DNA of 47,520 nucleotides from Balneolia bacterium (GTDB lineage Bacteria; Bacteroidota; Rhodothermia; Balneolales; Cyclonatronaceae): NCBI GenBank assembly GCA_003555145.1, contig PWID01000254.1:1-47520 (forward strand). The letters run 5' to 3'. The notes beneath the pieces are model-generated. The model did no database searches. It saw only the letters and a list, made by a program, of their open reading frames with translations, and was not told the DNA's origin. Made by a program: the position numbers and the translations under genes. Below are positions 1 through 10,200 of this stretch, in pieces; within the stretch, counting starts at the first letter, position 1; the number at the start of each line of letters is the position of its first letter.

Positions 1-4
1 ATAA

Positions 5-41
5 AAAAAGCCCGTAACTGGTAGTCACGGGCTTTTTCTTT
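5..41. terminator. Intrinsic terminator after the metalloprotease gene
   Basis: An 11-bp stem (5-15 with 27-37) is extended by three more pairs and closed by a GGT loop. The stem itself includes A/T tracts on both sides, so it can work in either direction. It lies 25 nt beyond the stop of the minus-strand metalloprotease gene, which it probably terminates. Any plus-strand user would lie outside the window. Confidence 0.85.
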
Positions 42-65
42 GAAACGTTTTTATGAAGTCATCAA

Positions 66-2447
66 TCAGGCTTCAAGCAGATTCTTGATTTCATCGAGCA
101 TGTCTTCGAGGTGCATGCGTGTTTCTGGATTGGCGGCACTGCCTACGCGACGCTCAATCTGAGTGCGAACCAGTCTCAGGTTACCGCGCATGAGTGAGCG
201 GGTTTCACCAGACAGGTTATCGCTGTCAAGACGGTTGGCAATCACATCCACCCAGTTACGCTGCAGGTTACGGCGATACAGATCGATATTCGGGCTTGAT
301 GTATCAAGCTCAGACCAAACGCCCTGACGCACATCGCGCAGCATATGCGTTACGCGGTATACTTCCATTTCGCTTCCGTGCGTAAGCTCGATTTCAGCCA
401 TGCGCTTAATCCGCTGATCGCTCAGAAGCTGCATCAGCATAGAACGCTGCGCCTGCATGATGCGGTCGGATGCACCAGCCGGCTCCAGCAGTCGAAGAAT
501 TTCAGGAGTTAGCAGGTAGTGTGGAGTCGAGAATCCTTCATCGATGAGGAATTCGACAGCTTCAACCTGACGGTAGCGTTCTACCGGCGTGTGAATCTCA
601 CCTTCCTGACCGTAAACTTTCTGATGGCTGATTACACCACCAACCCAGTTAACAACATGGCCAAGATAACGGCTTCGCTGCTGTACTACGTTGTTGTAGA
701 GCTCCTCAAGCGTGCTGTAATCTTCGCCTTCCTGTCCGGCAGATTCAACAATAAACTCCATAATACGCTTCAGGTTAGCGATTCCGTACTCACTGCTTTT
801 AACGTGGTTATCACCAAGCGCTTCACGCTGCTGTGTAGGATCGATATTGGAAAGGTTTCCAAAGCGAAGCATAGGCTCATCCATCTGGCGGGCAGCGATT
901 TCATTCAGAAACGGACGCTCTTCCTGTGGAGTGGTTGCTTCAGGAAATGGCTTATAGCCCCATTCGATGGAGAATTTATCATAAATAGAAACTATTGGGA
1001 ACATATATGCATTGTCGCCCGGCTGAGCAACGTAGTTCATACGTGCATAATCCATGATGGAAGGTGTAGTTCCGTATTTCTCGGTAAAGCTCTGGCTGCG
1101 GAGACTATCAGTTGGCACCATGCCACTAGCCTTCATGTTGTGCGGCAGACCAAGCGTATGGCCTACTTCGTGTGCCACCACATAACGTACAAGCTCGCCC
1201 ATCAGATCGTTATCCATCGGGAGGTTCCGTGCACGATCGTCTACAGCGGCACCCTGAACAAAGTACCAGTTGCGTAGCAGATTCTGCACATTGTGATACA
1301 TGCTAATAGAAGATGTGATGATTTCACCACTTCTAGGATCGTTTACGTGCGGTCCCTGAGCGTTAGCAATCTGAGAAGGATACCAGCGAACGGTCGGGAA
1401 ACGAATATCCTCGGGACTCCAGTCAGGATCTTCTTCAGGAGTCGGGGCCATTTTCGCAACGATAGCGTTAGTAAAACCGGCTTCTTCGAATGCAACCTGC
1501 CAGTCTTCAACACCTTTCAAAACGTATGGGATGAGCCACTCAGGAGTAGCATAATCAACATAAAATGTAATCGGCTTCACGGGATCAGACATTTCTGCAT
1601 CAGGATCCTGCTTTTCTAGTCTCCAACGGGTAATCATTCTGTTTCGCTTTGCCCGGTGTTCAGGACTGCTGAAATCTACCGTATTTACAGAAAAGTATCC
1701 CACACGCTCATCGTGAAAACGGGGCATCATTGGGGTTTCTGGAAGACGCATCATGGAGTGATTCATCTTCACAGAAATGGTGCCAAGATTCCATCTGCCC
1801 GGAACGCGTTCGGTTTCGTAAGTTAGTACGCTGCGAACTTCAACGTTTTCCGGGAAAGAACGAACGCCGTCGATAAAGCTTCGGCTTGGATCCAGACGAC
1901 GCGCCTGAAAGCGCTGGCGTGGAGACATTTCGTTAACATCAGTCGAATAGAGGCGGGTAACATCAACAACTACAGCTGTTGAGTCGTTATTGTAGGTTTC
2001 GATATCGAAGGAAGCGATAATAGGCGCAAAGGATGATGCTTCCACTCCTCTGAAGATATTGTCGGTCGAATCGGCCGTAATATCATAAATCATCGAGCGG
2101 AACAAAATTTTCTCGTGCGACTTTTCCCAGCGAACAACCTGGTTATTAAAACGCTGACCACCGTATCCGAGTCCTGTTTGGGTTTCAGCAATACGGCTGA
2201 CGAGCAGCATATCACGGTTCAATTCGTTCATCGGTATTTCAAAAAACACTTTATTGTCTTTTTGAATTACTGTAAACATTCCCTCTTCTACAGAGTCGGT
2301 TTCATCTATAAGCTTATCATAATCGGACTGTGGAGCTGCTTGTGCCACTATTCCGTTCGAGCCATTATCTGCGGCCGATTGTGATCCGGAACAGCCTGTA
2401 AGGATCAAGGCACCGGAAAGTAAAATACTGTATAGTACGTGCTTCAT
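66..2447 (-). CDS. Zinc-dependent metalloprotease lipoprotein (metzincin-like, DUF5117/DUF4953 type)
   Basis: The protein of about 793 aa begins with a lipoprotein signal (MKHVLYSILLSGALILTGC), so it should be anchored to a membrane facing the periplasm or cell surface. Around residue 426 it has HEVGHTLGLPHN, the extended HExxHxxGxxH zinc site of metzincins, with the catalytic Glu and three zinc-binding His. The long N-terminal and C-terminal flanks fit the large Bacteroidota zinc metalloproteases annotated with DUF5117, DUF5118 and DUF4953. The open frame extends 23 codons further upstream, but a perfect promoter -7 element (2514-2521) overlaps the start of that extension, so I chose the Met at 2447, which opens a proper signal peptide. 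Family assignment is confident; substrate is unknown. Confidence 0.9.
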   Translation of the reverse strand: MKHVLYSILLSGALILTGCSGSQSAADNGSNGIVAQAAPQSDYDKLIDETDSVEEGMFTVIQKDNKVFFEIPMNELNRDMLLVSRIAETQTGLGYGGQRFNNQVVRWEKSHEKILFRSMIYDITADSTDNIFRGVEASSFAPIIASFDIETYNNDSTAVVVDVTRLYSTDVNEMSPRQRFQARRLDPSRSFIDGVRSFPENVEVRSVLTYETERVPGRWNLGTISVKMNHSMMRLPETPMMPRFHDERVGYFSVNTVDFSSPEHRAKRNRMITRWRLEKQDPDAEMSDPVKPITFYVDYATPEWLIPYVLKGVEDWQVAFEEAGFTNAIVAKMAPTPEEDPDWSPEDIRFPTVRWYPSQIANAQGPHVNDPRSGEIITSSISMYHNVQNLLRNWYFVQGAAVDDRARNLPMDNDLMGELVRYVVAHEVGHTLGLPHNMKASGMVPTDSLRSQSFTEKYGTTPSIMDYARMNYVAQPGDNAYMFPIVSIYDKFSIEWGYKPFPEATTPQEERPFLNEIAARQMDEPMLRFGNLSNIDPTQQREALGDNHVKSSEYGIANLKRIMEFIVESAGQEGEDYSTLEELYNNVVQQRSRYLGHVVNWVGGVISHQKVYGQEGEIHTPVERYRQVEAVEFLIDEGFSTPHYLLTPEILRLLEPAGASDRIMQAQRSMLMQLLSDQRIKRMAEIELTHGSEMEVYRVTHMLRDVRQGVWSELDTSSPNIDLYRRNLQRNWVDVIANRLDSDNLSGETRSLMRGNLRLVRTQIERRVGSAANPETRMHLEDMLDEIKNLLEA

Positions 2448-2513
2448 GTGAGTTAGTTGGTTTGGAGTTTGTGTAGCATTAAGCCACAATAAATTAACCT
2501 TAGCCGAATAAAC

Positions 2514-2521
2514 CAAACGTA
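2514..2521 (-). promoter_or_regulatory. Bacteroidota-type -7 element for the metalloprotease gene
   Basis: On the minus strand this reads TACGTTTG, a full match to the TAnnTTTG -7 consensus of Bacteroidota. It would give a leader of about 60 nt. No good TTTG -33 box lies at the usual 19-21 nt; the nearest is about 26 nt away, so confidence is limited. Confidence 0.45.
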
Positions 2522-2634
2522 TCTATACACATGCACTAATTGTTTTACAAAACTTCGTAGTTTTAACGTAAAGGTGCTAATCTCATAATAGCAAAGAACA
2601 AGAAACAAAACAGACCACCTTTGTGTATAAACAC

Positions 2635-2665
2635 TTGAAATACTTGACTATAATCCACATATTTG
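2635..2665 (+). promoter_or_regulatory. Probable promoter of the small exported protein gene
   Basis: CTTG (2634-2637) lies about 20 nt upstream of CATATTTG (2658-2665). Each differs by one base from the Bacteroidota TTTG and TAnnTTTG boxes, and the spacing is right. The TTG inside the -7 box is therefore unlikely to be a start codon, which supports the ATG at 2702. Confidence 0.4.
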
Positions 2666-2701
2666 TATCTAAACAAAAAGATAATCATCAAAGTCAGATT
2701 C

Positions 2702-3085
2702 ATGAAATATTTAGCCCTTACTTTGTTTATTGCAGCAATTTTTGTTTCTGTATCAAAAGCACAAACTACCAGCTTTCCCACAGGCCTTGGCATCGAAATA
2801 GAAGGCGATTACTCTCTTTTGGTTTCGGAAACCATAGTACACCCTGCCAGTAATGTACAAAATGACCTTATTTCACATCATGCTGGTAATTACAAAGACA
2901 CAAACAACCCGGATTTTCTAAATCCTACCTTCCGATACACTCAAAGCAGCTTGTTTACGCACAGCCATCGTCGTAACGCAGACGCCTTCACTAACTGGCG
3001 CCCGGTAGATAACCGCTACGAAAACCGTACACAGATTTTTATTGATGGTGCCCGGGGGCTCTTCCAAGTGATTCGGGGTCAGTGA
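2702..3085 (+). CDS. Small exported protein of unknown function
   Basis: A 127-aa protein with a clear cleavable signal peptide: MKY, then a hydrophobic stretch ending VSKAQ, with likely cleavage after the Ala. The mature part of about 107 aa is polar, rich in Asn, His and Arg, and has no cysteines or motif I recognise. A promoter-like element sits just upstream. It stands between two minus-strand lipoprotein genes, so it is its own transcription unit. The C-terminus ends abruptly after GLFQVIRGQ next to a run of five G. A truncation by frameshift is conceivable, but no continuing frame of any length follows. I do not recognise the family. Confidence 0.6.
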   Translation: MKYLALTLFIAAIFVSVSKAQTTSFPTGLGIEIEGDYSLLVSETIVHPASNVQNDLISHHAGNYKDTNNPDFLNPTFRYTQSSLFTHSHRRNADAFTNWRPVDNRYENRTQIFIDGARGLFQVIRGQ

Positions 3086-3179
3086 ATGATTATAAATGAT
3101 GAATTAAGTTTCGATATGGAACTCAGGTCTCTTCACCCGATAAGATCAGCCGCCTTCACATTCAAAACTTAAAACTCAA

Positions 3180-4223
3180 TTACTCCACATCCTGAACGCA
3201 TCTAACCGCAAATCCTGAGGTTTTCCGCTCTATTCTGCGCTCAACGGCCGGATCATTGTTAAAGAGTGAGCGTCTCCATGAGAATTCTGCCAGCTCTTCG
3301 GTTGATGTCCAGTATGAGCCAACAAACCCCATTTGACGAAAGCCGCCGTCAAAGAAATCCCGGAATCCGCTTCCAACAGCTGTAAATCCAGATTCATTAG
3401 TTGCTCCTTCATTGGGCTGAACCCAAAAATCACTGCCCTCTGCCCGCATAATGCCGCCAAGGTTGATGTTGGCACCACGTGCGCCTTCGATATCCACTTG
3501 GTTTGCAGGCAGTCCTAGAAACATCTCAAGCTCTTTCCAGTCTTCGTCGCTTGCTACGTGCCAATCCTGTGGACAAATATTCCGGGTATCAGACGCGGCG
3601 TACCAGTTATAGAGCTGCCCGAATATTTCAGGGGTATCAGGATCATTCATATAAATACTTCGCGCTGGCTCGCGCGTGCCGGACCATTCAAAGCCGGGTT
3701 CCACAAATGGAATGGGATCGCCGTTTGCAAATGCGGATGATCTCAGGTTTTGAGTAAACCAGCGCTGGTTTCCGTAAACCCGCGTCTCATACTCATTGCC
3801 ATCAATATCCTCAACAATAAATGGCGGCGTCTCTAGAGTCGTTACCGTTTCGGCAACGCTGAAGGCCGTTCCAAGTTCATTGGTAGCATATGCTTTGATG
3901 AAATATTCTGTCTCCGGTTCAAGGTCTTTAAACAGAGCGTTGTAGGTGCCAAGACCCGAACCGGCCTCAATGCAGTTGTCGTCCAGGTTAGGCGATGGTT
4001 CTGTACTCAGGCACACCCCACGGGTGAATACATCTGCCTCACCGGCATCTCTCACCTCAGCAGTAACTTCAATAGCGGTGTCGGTTATCTCTGAAAGTTC
4101 AACAATGGTTACGTCAGGGGAACCTTCAGGATTGTCGGGCCCCGTTACCAAATCAACGCAAGAGTAGGTAAGCAGCAGCAGTACTACTACTAGGCCCGGT
4201 AATAATACAGAAGAAGTTTTCAT
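3180..4223 (-). CDS. FISUMP-domain lipoprotein with fibronectin-III-like domain
   Basis: The 347-aa protein has a lipoprotein signal (LLLLTYSC lipobox, lipidated Cys near residue 22). Residues of about 35-130 form a Bacteroidota-type FN3-like module (VTAEVRDAGEADV, YFIKAYATNELGTA). The rest is a FISUMP domain (Fibrobacter succinogenes major paralogous domain, TIGR02145): DIDGNEYETRVYGNQRWFTQNL, LYNWYAA, CPQDWHVASDEDWKELE, and the final GFAVRCV. These domains occur on surface-exposed lipoproteins and are related to the C-type-lectin-like fold; ligand and role are unknown. The preceding plus-strand gene ends 94 nt away on the facing strand, and no clear terminator lies between them. Confidence 0.88.
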   Translation of the reverse strand: MKTSSVLLPGLVVVLLLLTYSCVDLVTGPDNPEGSPDVTIVELSEITDTAIEVTAEVRDAGEADVFTRGVCLSTEPSPNLDDNCIEAGSGLGTYNALFKDLEPETEYFIKAYATNELGTAFSVAETVTTLETPPFIVEDIDGNEYETRVYGNQRWFTQNLRSSAFANGDPIPFVEPGFEWSGTREPARSIYMNDPDTPEIFGQLYNWYAASDTRNICPQDWHVASDEDWKELEMFLGLPANQVDIEGARGANINLGGIMRAEGSDFWVQPNEGATNESGFTAVGSGFRDFFDGGFRQMGFVGSYWTSTEELAEFSWRRSLFNNDPAVERRIERKTSGFAVRCVQDVE

Positions 4224-4400
4224 AGGTAAAGGTCTGAGGTGCAGTTTATTTAGCTGTTATGTTATACTTTAAGATACTCCTGCCAGCCAAAAAAAGAAAA
4301 TACAGGCATATTGTTAAGTTTTGGCCCAATTATTTAGCTTCATTTGGCTGAAGTTCAATCATTATGCCCGATACAATATATATCTCAAAAAGCGTATCAT

Positions 4401-4413
4401 ATTAGCAACACAT
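4401..4413 (+). promoter_or_regulatory. Candidate -7 region of the P-type ATPase gene (ATTAGCAACACAT)
   Basis: CATATTAGCAACACAT at 4398-4413 resembles a TAnnTTTG -7 box with one A. Its last 13 bases are identical to 24485-24497, directly at the asparaginase start. If it is the promoter, the ATPase leader is about 80-90 nt. No clear -33 box is visible. Confidence 0.35.
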
Positions 4414-4492
4414 CATCCTTTTCCAGTTAGTACATTGTAGTTAAATAAAATTTTAGTGCTCAAATTCCTCCACCAGAATTGCAGACTTGCCC

Positions 4493-7198
4493 ATGCTTAA
4501 ACCAGAAGAACTTAAAGCCACCAAATGGCACACTACGGATGCTGAAGAAGCCCTAAACAAACTCAAAAGCGACGCATCAGAAGGTATTACATCCGATGAG
4601 GCAAAAAAACGTCTCGAAGAATTCGGCCCCAATAAACTACCTGAACAAAAGCAGCGCGGCCCGCTCATGCGACTGCTTATGCAGTTTCATAACGTGCTTA
4701 TTTATGTGCTATTAGCTGCGGCAGTGGTAACCGCACTTATGGACCACTGGATTGATACCTGGGTGATTCTCGCGGTTGTGGTTATAAACGCGGTAATTGG
4801 TTATGTGCAGGAAGGGAAAGCCGAGCAGGCACTCGAGAACCTCAAAAAGATGCTTTCGCTGAAGGCAAACGTGGTTCGCGATGGCCGGCGAATTGAAATT
4901 AATGCTGAGGAGCTTGTACCCGGCGATATCGTAAAGCTGGAATCGGGAGATAAAATCCCGGCCGATATTCGCATCATCGCTCAACGAAACCTCAAGATTG
5001 AAGAATCGGCTCTCACAGGCGAATCGCAACCGGTAAATAAGACGACAGAACCCGTTGACGAAAACGCTGTTATCGGCGACCGAAAATCCATGGGCTTTAA
5101 CAGCACCATGGTTACCTACGGCCGGGCCACAGGAATTGTGACAGGCACCGGAGCCAACACAGAAATTGGCAAAATAAACACCATGATGGGAGAGGTCGAA
5201 AAAATGACAACTCCCCTCTTACAGCAGATAGACGGCTTTGGAAAGCAGCTTTCCGTTGCCATTCTTGTACTAACTGCATCCATGTTTGCGGTCGGATACC
5301 TGTTCCATGATTACGAAATCTCCGAACTGTTCATGGCCGTAATTGGCCTGGCTGTGGCCGCCATTCCGGAAGGACTTCCCGCCATCATGACCATCACCCT
5401 GGCGCTTGGCGTGCAGCGAATGGCATCAAAAAACGCCATCATACGAAAACTCCCCTCTGTGGAGACACTTGGCTCTGTTACGGTAATTTGCTCCGATAAA
5501 ACAGGGACTCTCACCCGAAATGAAATGACGGCCAAAACCGTCGTTACTGCCAACAGTATGTATGAGGTTGAAGGAACCGGATACGAACCCAAAGGTGAAA
5601 TAAAATCTCCTGATTCTGGTTTTGATCCGAAGAATGATGACGCCCTCACCCGCTTGCTTCAGTCGGTCTACCTGTGTAATGAGGCCGAAATAGAGCAAAA
5701 AGACGAGCAGTGGATTCTAAAAGGAGACCCGACCGAAGGCGCTCTCATCACCCTTGGACAAAAGGCGGGAATCCAGAATGATGTGGATGGCTTTTCCCGC
5801 CATGATACCATCCCCTTTGAGTCCGACCATAAGTTTATGGCCACGCTTCACAGCGATAAATCGGCCGGAAAGGATGATCGCATCATCTTTTTAAAAGGAG
5901 CTCCCGAGCGGGTAATCGACATGTGCGGATCAGCTCTCACAGAAAAAGGTGAAGGCGACCTGGATTCAGAATTCTGGCACGGGCAGATAGACAAAATTGC
6001 TGCCAGAGGTGAACGCGTAATTGCGGCCGCAATGAAGAAAGCGTCTGCTTCGGCCGGTAAAATCGAGATGAGCGACGTAAAAGAAGACCTCGTTTTCCTT
6101 GGCCTTATTGGTATGATCGACCCGCCGCGACCAGAAGCTATTGAAGCCATCAAAGCGTGTCAGCAGGCAGGAATTAAAGTTAAGATGATAACCGGCGATC
6201 ACGCTATCACGGCCAGCGCCATTGGCCATGAGCTTGGCATATGTGAAGAGAAAAAAGCCATAACCGGCTCCGAATTGGAGCAGACCTCCGACGAAGACCT
6301 TCGCAAACTTGCACACGAATATGATGTATTTGCCAGAACCAGCCCGGAGCATAAGCTGCGACTGGTAAAAGCCCTACAGGAAAACGGTGAGGTCGTTGCT
6401 ATGACCGGCGACGGCGTGAACGATGCCCCTGCGCTCAAACGAGCCAGCGTGGGCGTCGCCATGGGTATAAAAGGCACGGAGGTGACTAAAGATGCGTCCG
6501 ACATGGTGCTGGCAGACGACAACTTTGCATCTATCGCGAAGGCAGTCGAGGAAGGACGGACTATTTATGACAATCTGCGAAAAGCCATTTTGTTCATTTT
6601 GCCAACCAATGGCGCTGAAGCATTTGTGATTATGGCAGCCATATTAATGGGTATTGCCCTTCCGATTACCCCCGTTCAGATTCTCTGGGTCAACATGGTT
6701 ACCGCGGTGACGCTCGCCATTGCCCTTTCCTTTGAACCCGCAGAGTTCGGCGTAATGAAACGGCCGCCCCGCGATCCGAAAGCATCCATTTTGGGTGGGT
6801 ACTTTATCTGGAGGGTGACGTTCGTTTCCCTGCTGATTGGCGGCATCACCCTTGCGGCTTATTACTACCTGAAGGACAATGGCTACCAGCTCGAGCAGGC
6901 CCGGACTATCGCAATTAACATACTTGTTGCCGGTCAGGCGTTCTATCTGTTCAATTGTCGCTATTTGCGGGAATCAGCATTCAGTACCGGATTCTTAGAC
7001 AACAAAGTGGCTTTAGGAGCGGTTGGTGCGCTGGTGCTTTTTCAACTTGTCTTTGTTTATGCGCCCTTCATGAATGCATGGTTTGGAACAGAGCCAATTC
7101 CGCTTAGCTACTGGAGCTGGGCTCTGGCTGGCGGTTTAGCTGTTTTTGTTCTGGTTGAAGTCGAAAAGCTGGTTTTCAGACAGCTTGATAAGCGATAG
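4493..7198 (+). CDS. Cation-transporting P-type ATPase (type II-like)
   Basis: A 901-aa integral membrane pump of usual length for type II P-ATPases. Domains in order: N-terminal cation-ATPase domain, A-domain TGES near residue 180, M4 with PEGLPA, phosphorylation site DKTGTLT with Asp335, N-domain, then the hinge motifs TGDH and GDGVNDAP, and a six-helix C-terminal region. The M4 PEGLP motif is typical of Ca2+-ATPases, but the M6 sequence reads [16 protein letters not shown] and lacks the Asp of the SERCA NLVTDG motif, so the transported ion is uncertain (Ca2+, Na+ or another). A start two codons upstream would be TTG, so I chose the ATG at 4493. The gene lies between an upstream divergent lipoprotein gene and a downstream protease gene on the same strand. 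Confidence 0.93.
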   Translation: MLKPEELKATKWHTTDAEEALNKLKSDASEGITSDEAKKRLEEFGPNKLPEQKQRGPLMRLLMQFHNVLIYVLLAAAVVTALMDHWIDTWVILAVVVINAVIGYVQEGKAEQALENLKKMLSLKANVVRDGRRIEINAEELVPGDIVKLESGDKIPADIRIIAQRNLKIEESALTGESQPVNKTTEPVDENAVIGDRKSMGFNSTMVTYGRATGIVTGTGANTEIGKINTMMGEVEKMTTPLLQQIDGFGKQLSVAILVLTASMFAVGYLFHDYEISELFMAVIGLAVAAIPEGLPAIMTITLALGVQRMASKNAIIRKLPSVETLGSVTVICSDKTGTLTRNEMTAKTVVTANSMYEVEGTGYEPKGEIKSPDSGFDPKNDDALTRLLQSVYLCNEAEIEQKDEQWILKGDPTEGALITLGQKAGIQNDVDGFSRHDTIPFESDHKFMATLHSDKSAGKDDRIIFLKGAPERVIDMCGSALTEKGEGDLDSEFWHGQIDKIAARGERVIAAAMKKASASAGKIEMSDVKEDLVFLGLIGMIDPPRPEAIEAIKACQQAGIKVKMITGDHAITASAIGHELGICEEKKAITGSELEQTSDEDLRKLAHEYDVFARTSPEHKLRLVKALQENGEVVAMTGDGVNDAPALKRASVGVAMGIKGTEVTKDASDMVLADDNFASIAKAVEEGRTIYDNLRKAILFILPTNGAEAFVIMAAILMGIALPITPVQILWVNMVTAVTLAIALSFEPAEFGVMKRPPRDPKASILGGYFIWRVTFVSLLIGGITLAAYYYLKDNGYQLEQARTIAINILVAGQAFYLFNCRYLRESAFSTGFLDNKVALGAVGALVLFQLVFVYAPFMNAWFGTEPIPLSYWSWALAGGLAVFVLVEVEKLVFRQLDKR

Positions 7199-7215
7199 TA
7201 CCAACTTTACTCAGA

Positions 7216-7270
7216 CTGGTTAGCGCACTTTTTTTCGATATATTAATTCGAATCAAAAAACGCTAACCAG
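7216..7270. repeat. Long inverted repeat between the P-type ATPase and tricorn-like genes
   Basis: CTGGTTAGCG (7216-7225) and CGCTAACCAG (7261-7270) are perfect 10-bp complements. Inside them a T7 run plus TCGA pairs imperfectly with TCGA plus an A6 run, giving a long hairpin. It begins 17 nt after the ATPase stop and ends 10 nt before the start codon of the next gene. It could end ATPase transcription, fold in the leader of the downstream mRNA, or be a protein-binding site; the sequence alone does not decide. Confidence 0.7.
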
Positions 7271-7280
7271 ATCCTGATTT

Positions 7281-10200
7281 ATGTTTTTAAAGCGACTGTG
7301 CGCACTTGCGACACTATTTTTAGTAAGCGGATCCATGCTCTTTGCGCAGGATTCTCAAAACGAACTCTATTTCCTCTCACACCCGGCACCATCACCCGAT
7401 GGAAACAGCGTAATCTTTACTTTCGAGGGTGATCTGTGGAGAGTCAGTTCGGATGGTGGTCAGGCCTCACGGCTTACGGGAATGGCCGGCGAAGAAACTC
7501 ATGCGCGATTCTCTCCCGACGGTCGCCACATTGCGTTTTCAGCTTCTCAGGACGGCACCACCAGCGTGTACACCATGCCTGTAGAAGGCGGTGACATCAC
7601 CCGGTTAACATGGCACGACGGAAGCAATCTGGTGAACTCCTGGTCGTGGGATTCCCAGTCGGTTCGCTTTTCATCCGACCGCTACAACTACATCGATTCG
7701 TATGAAGTTGGCATTAATGGAAGCACGCCGAAACGATTGATTAACGATCACTTTTTTAATCTGCCTCACGATATAGCAGAGCATCCCGAGACCGGCGATT
7801 TCTACTTCACCGATACATGGGAGAGCTTTCGGTTTTATGAGCGCAAACGCTACCGCGGGCCTTTTAATCCGGTTATCCGTTCATATAATCCTTACACGGA
7901 TACTTATACTGAGCACACCACGCACGATGGCAAAAACATGTGGCCATCAATTGATAAGAATGGCGTGGTTTACTACGTTTCCGATGTGTACAACAACGAG
8001 TATAACCTATACCGCCTGGCCGACGGAGAGCCCGAGCAGCTCACTTCTTTTGATCATTCAATTAAGTATCCTCAGGTCAGTGCCGACGGCTCGACAGTGG
8101 TTTTCGAAAAGAATTACCAGCTATGGAAGTACGATGTTTCGAGCGGTGAATCCACCCTCATTCCCGTTTTCCTGAACCGCAACCCTACCCTTCAGCTTCC
8201 GGTTTCATTTTCAACCACGGCCAGCATTACGGGTTTCGACGTCTCACCCGATAACAAAAAGCTGGCTTTTATTTCAAGGGGTGAACTTTTCGTATCTGAT
8301 ACCAACGGTGAATTTGTGCGGCAAATGCCAACGCACACTGGCGAACGCGTTAGCGAAGTCATTTGGGTAAGCGATGATGAGCTCATGTACACGCAAACGT
8401 GGCGCGGATACCACAATTTGTTTATGATACGAGCCACCGGCGACGGTCCCGAAAGACAAATGACCGAGCTGGAAATGCACCATCGAAATCTGACGCCATC
8501 ACCCGAAAAAGACCGCGTGGCATATATCCGTGGCCGAAACGATGTAATGAGTTTCAATATTCAATCGGTTAGCAGTACCATGCTGCACCAGGATGAGCTT
8601 TGGAGCTTCAGAAATCAAAGCCTGAACTGGTCGCCGGACGGCCGCTTTCTGGCATTCAACGCCTATCGCTTCTTTGAGCGCGATATTCTGGTTTATGATT
8701 TCGACGAATCTGATGTCTTCAACCTTACGCAAACCGGCGTAACCGAAAACGCGCCATTCTTCTCGCCTGATGGGAAATATCTGTACTTCAACACCGATCG
8801 GATTCAGCCGGTTTACCCTATGGGCACGAGCGATTCAAATATCTGGCGTATGGCGCTAACCACCCAGCAGCGCCCTGTCAGGCTGGAGGAATTCGACTCC
8901 CTTTTCACAAGTGATGAAGATGAGAATGATAATGGTGATGAGCCTGAGGTTTCTGTATTAATCGAATACGAAGAACTTCACCGCCGCTGGGAGCAGATAA
9001 CGAGTCATAATGGTTCCCAGGCCGGGCCGTTCGTAATTACTGACGGTAAAAAACACACGATTGTTTATGGCTCAGCCCACGATGCACAGGGCCCGTCTCT
9101 TTGGAAAACCGTTATTGAGCCTTTCAAGGCTCCGGTCACGTCGAAATTTGAAGACGTGCGGACAATGAGTACCAACATCAAAAGTGCCAACGGTTCGTAT
9201 TATCTTCTGATTGGTGGTACGATTCATTCGCTCAATATCGGAGCTGGCAGCAGTTCGGCTATTAGAATTCAGCACAGCTTCAGCCGCGATTTAAAAAGTG
9301 AGTTTCATCAGATTTTCCACGAAACATGGGCGAACCTGGAAGAGAATTTCTATGATGAGGATTTCCATGGCCGCGACTGGCGTGCGCTTCGCAGTCATTA
9401 TGCGCAGTTTCTTCCGTTTATAAACAGCCGAAGCGATCTCCGGACTCTCACCAACGACATGCTGGGAGAGCTCAATTCATCGCATATGGGCTTCAGCTCA
9501 AGTGGGGCTGAAGAGTCTTTGTACTATACCTCCACTTCACTGGGGACCGGCATTGTATTTAAGAATGATGATCCCTTTGTATTCGACCGCATCATTAAGG
9601 CATCAAATGCTGAACTTTTTGGTCTTAGCGAGGAACTTGAGCAGGGTGATGTGCTCCGTGCCGTTAACGGTAACCGGGTAGATTTCGAGTCGAACAGGGA
9701 GCGTTATTTTAGCAGTCCCGGTGGGAATCAGGAGCTCGAACTCACTTTTATGCGGGGGCGTGCTGAATTTACCCTGAGGCTTGAATCACAAACTTCTGCA
9801 TCGGTAAGAAACCTTCTTTACGATGAATGGATGCACGCCCGCCAGAATATCGTAGACGAGCAGAGTAACCGCAGCATTGCATACATCCATATGAAAAATA
9901 TGGGGGGCGGCGAGCTGCGCCATTTCCAGCAGGAGCTCGCCCGACAGTTTGTGCACCGCGACGGGCTGATTCTCGACTTGCGCTACAACCGGGGCGGGAA
10001 TGTACACGATGAGGTAATTAATGCCCTCAGCCGGCAGACCTATCTCAACTGGCAATATCGCGGTGGTGAGCGAACGGGTCAGCCAAACTTCGCGCCTTCC
10101 GATAAGCCCATTGTAGTGCTCATCAACGAGCAGAGCCTCAGTGATGCCGAGATGGCTGCTGCGGGCCTCAGAGAGCTCGGTATAGGCACGCTCATAGGCA

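Noticed and set aside
519-1277. A 252-codon plus-strand open frame inside the metalloprotease gene
   Set aside because: It lies antisense to a strongly supported gene, and its translation has no recognisable domain.
2447-2516. N-terminal extension of the metalloprotease
   Set aside because: The extension starts inside the TACGTTTG promoter element and would bury the lipoprotein signal.
5966-6352. Antisense frame in the P-type ATPase gene
   Set aside because: It mirrors the hinge region of the ATPase and shows no independent support.
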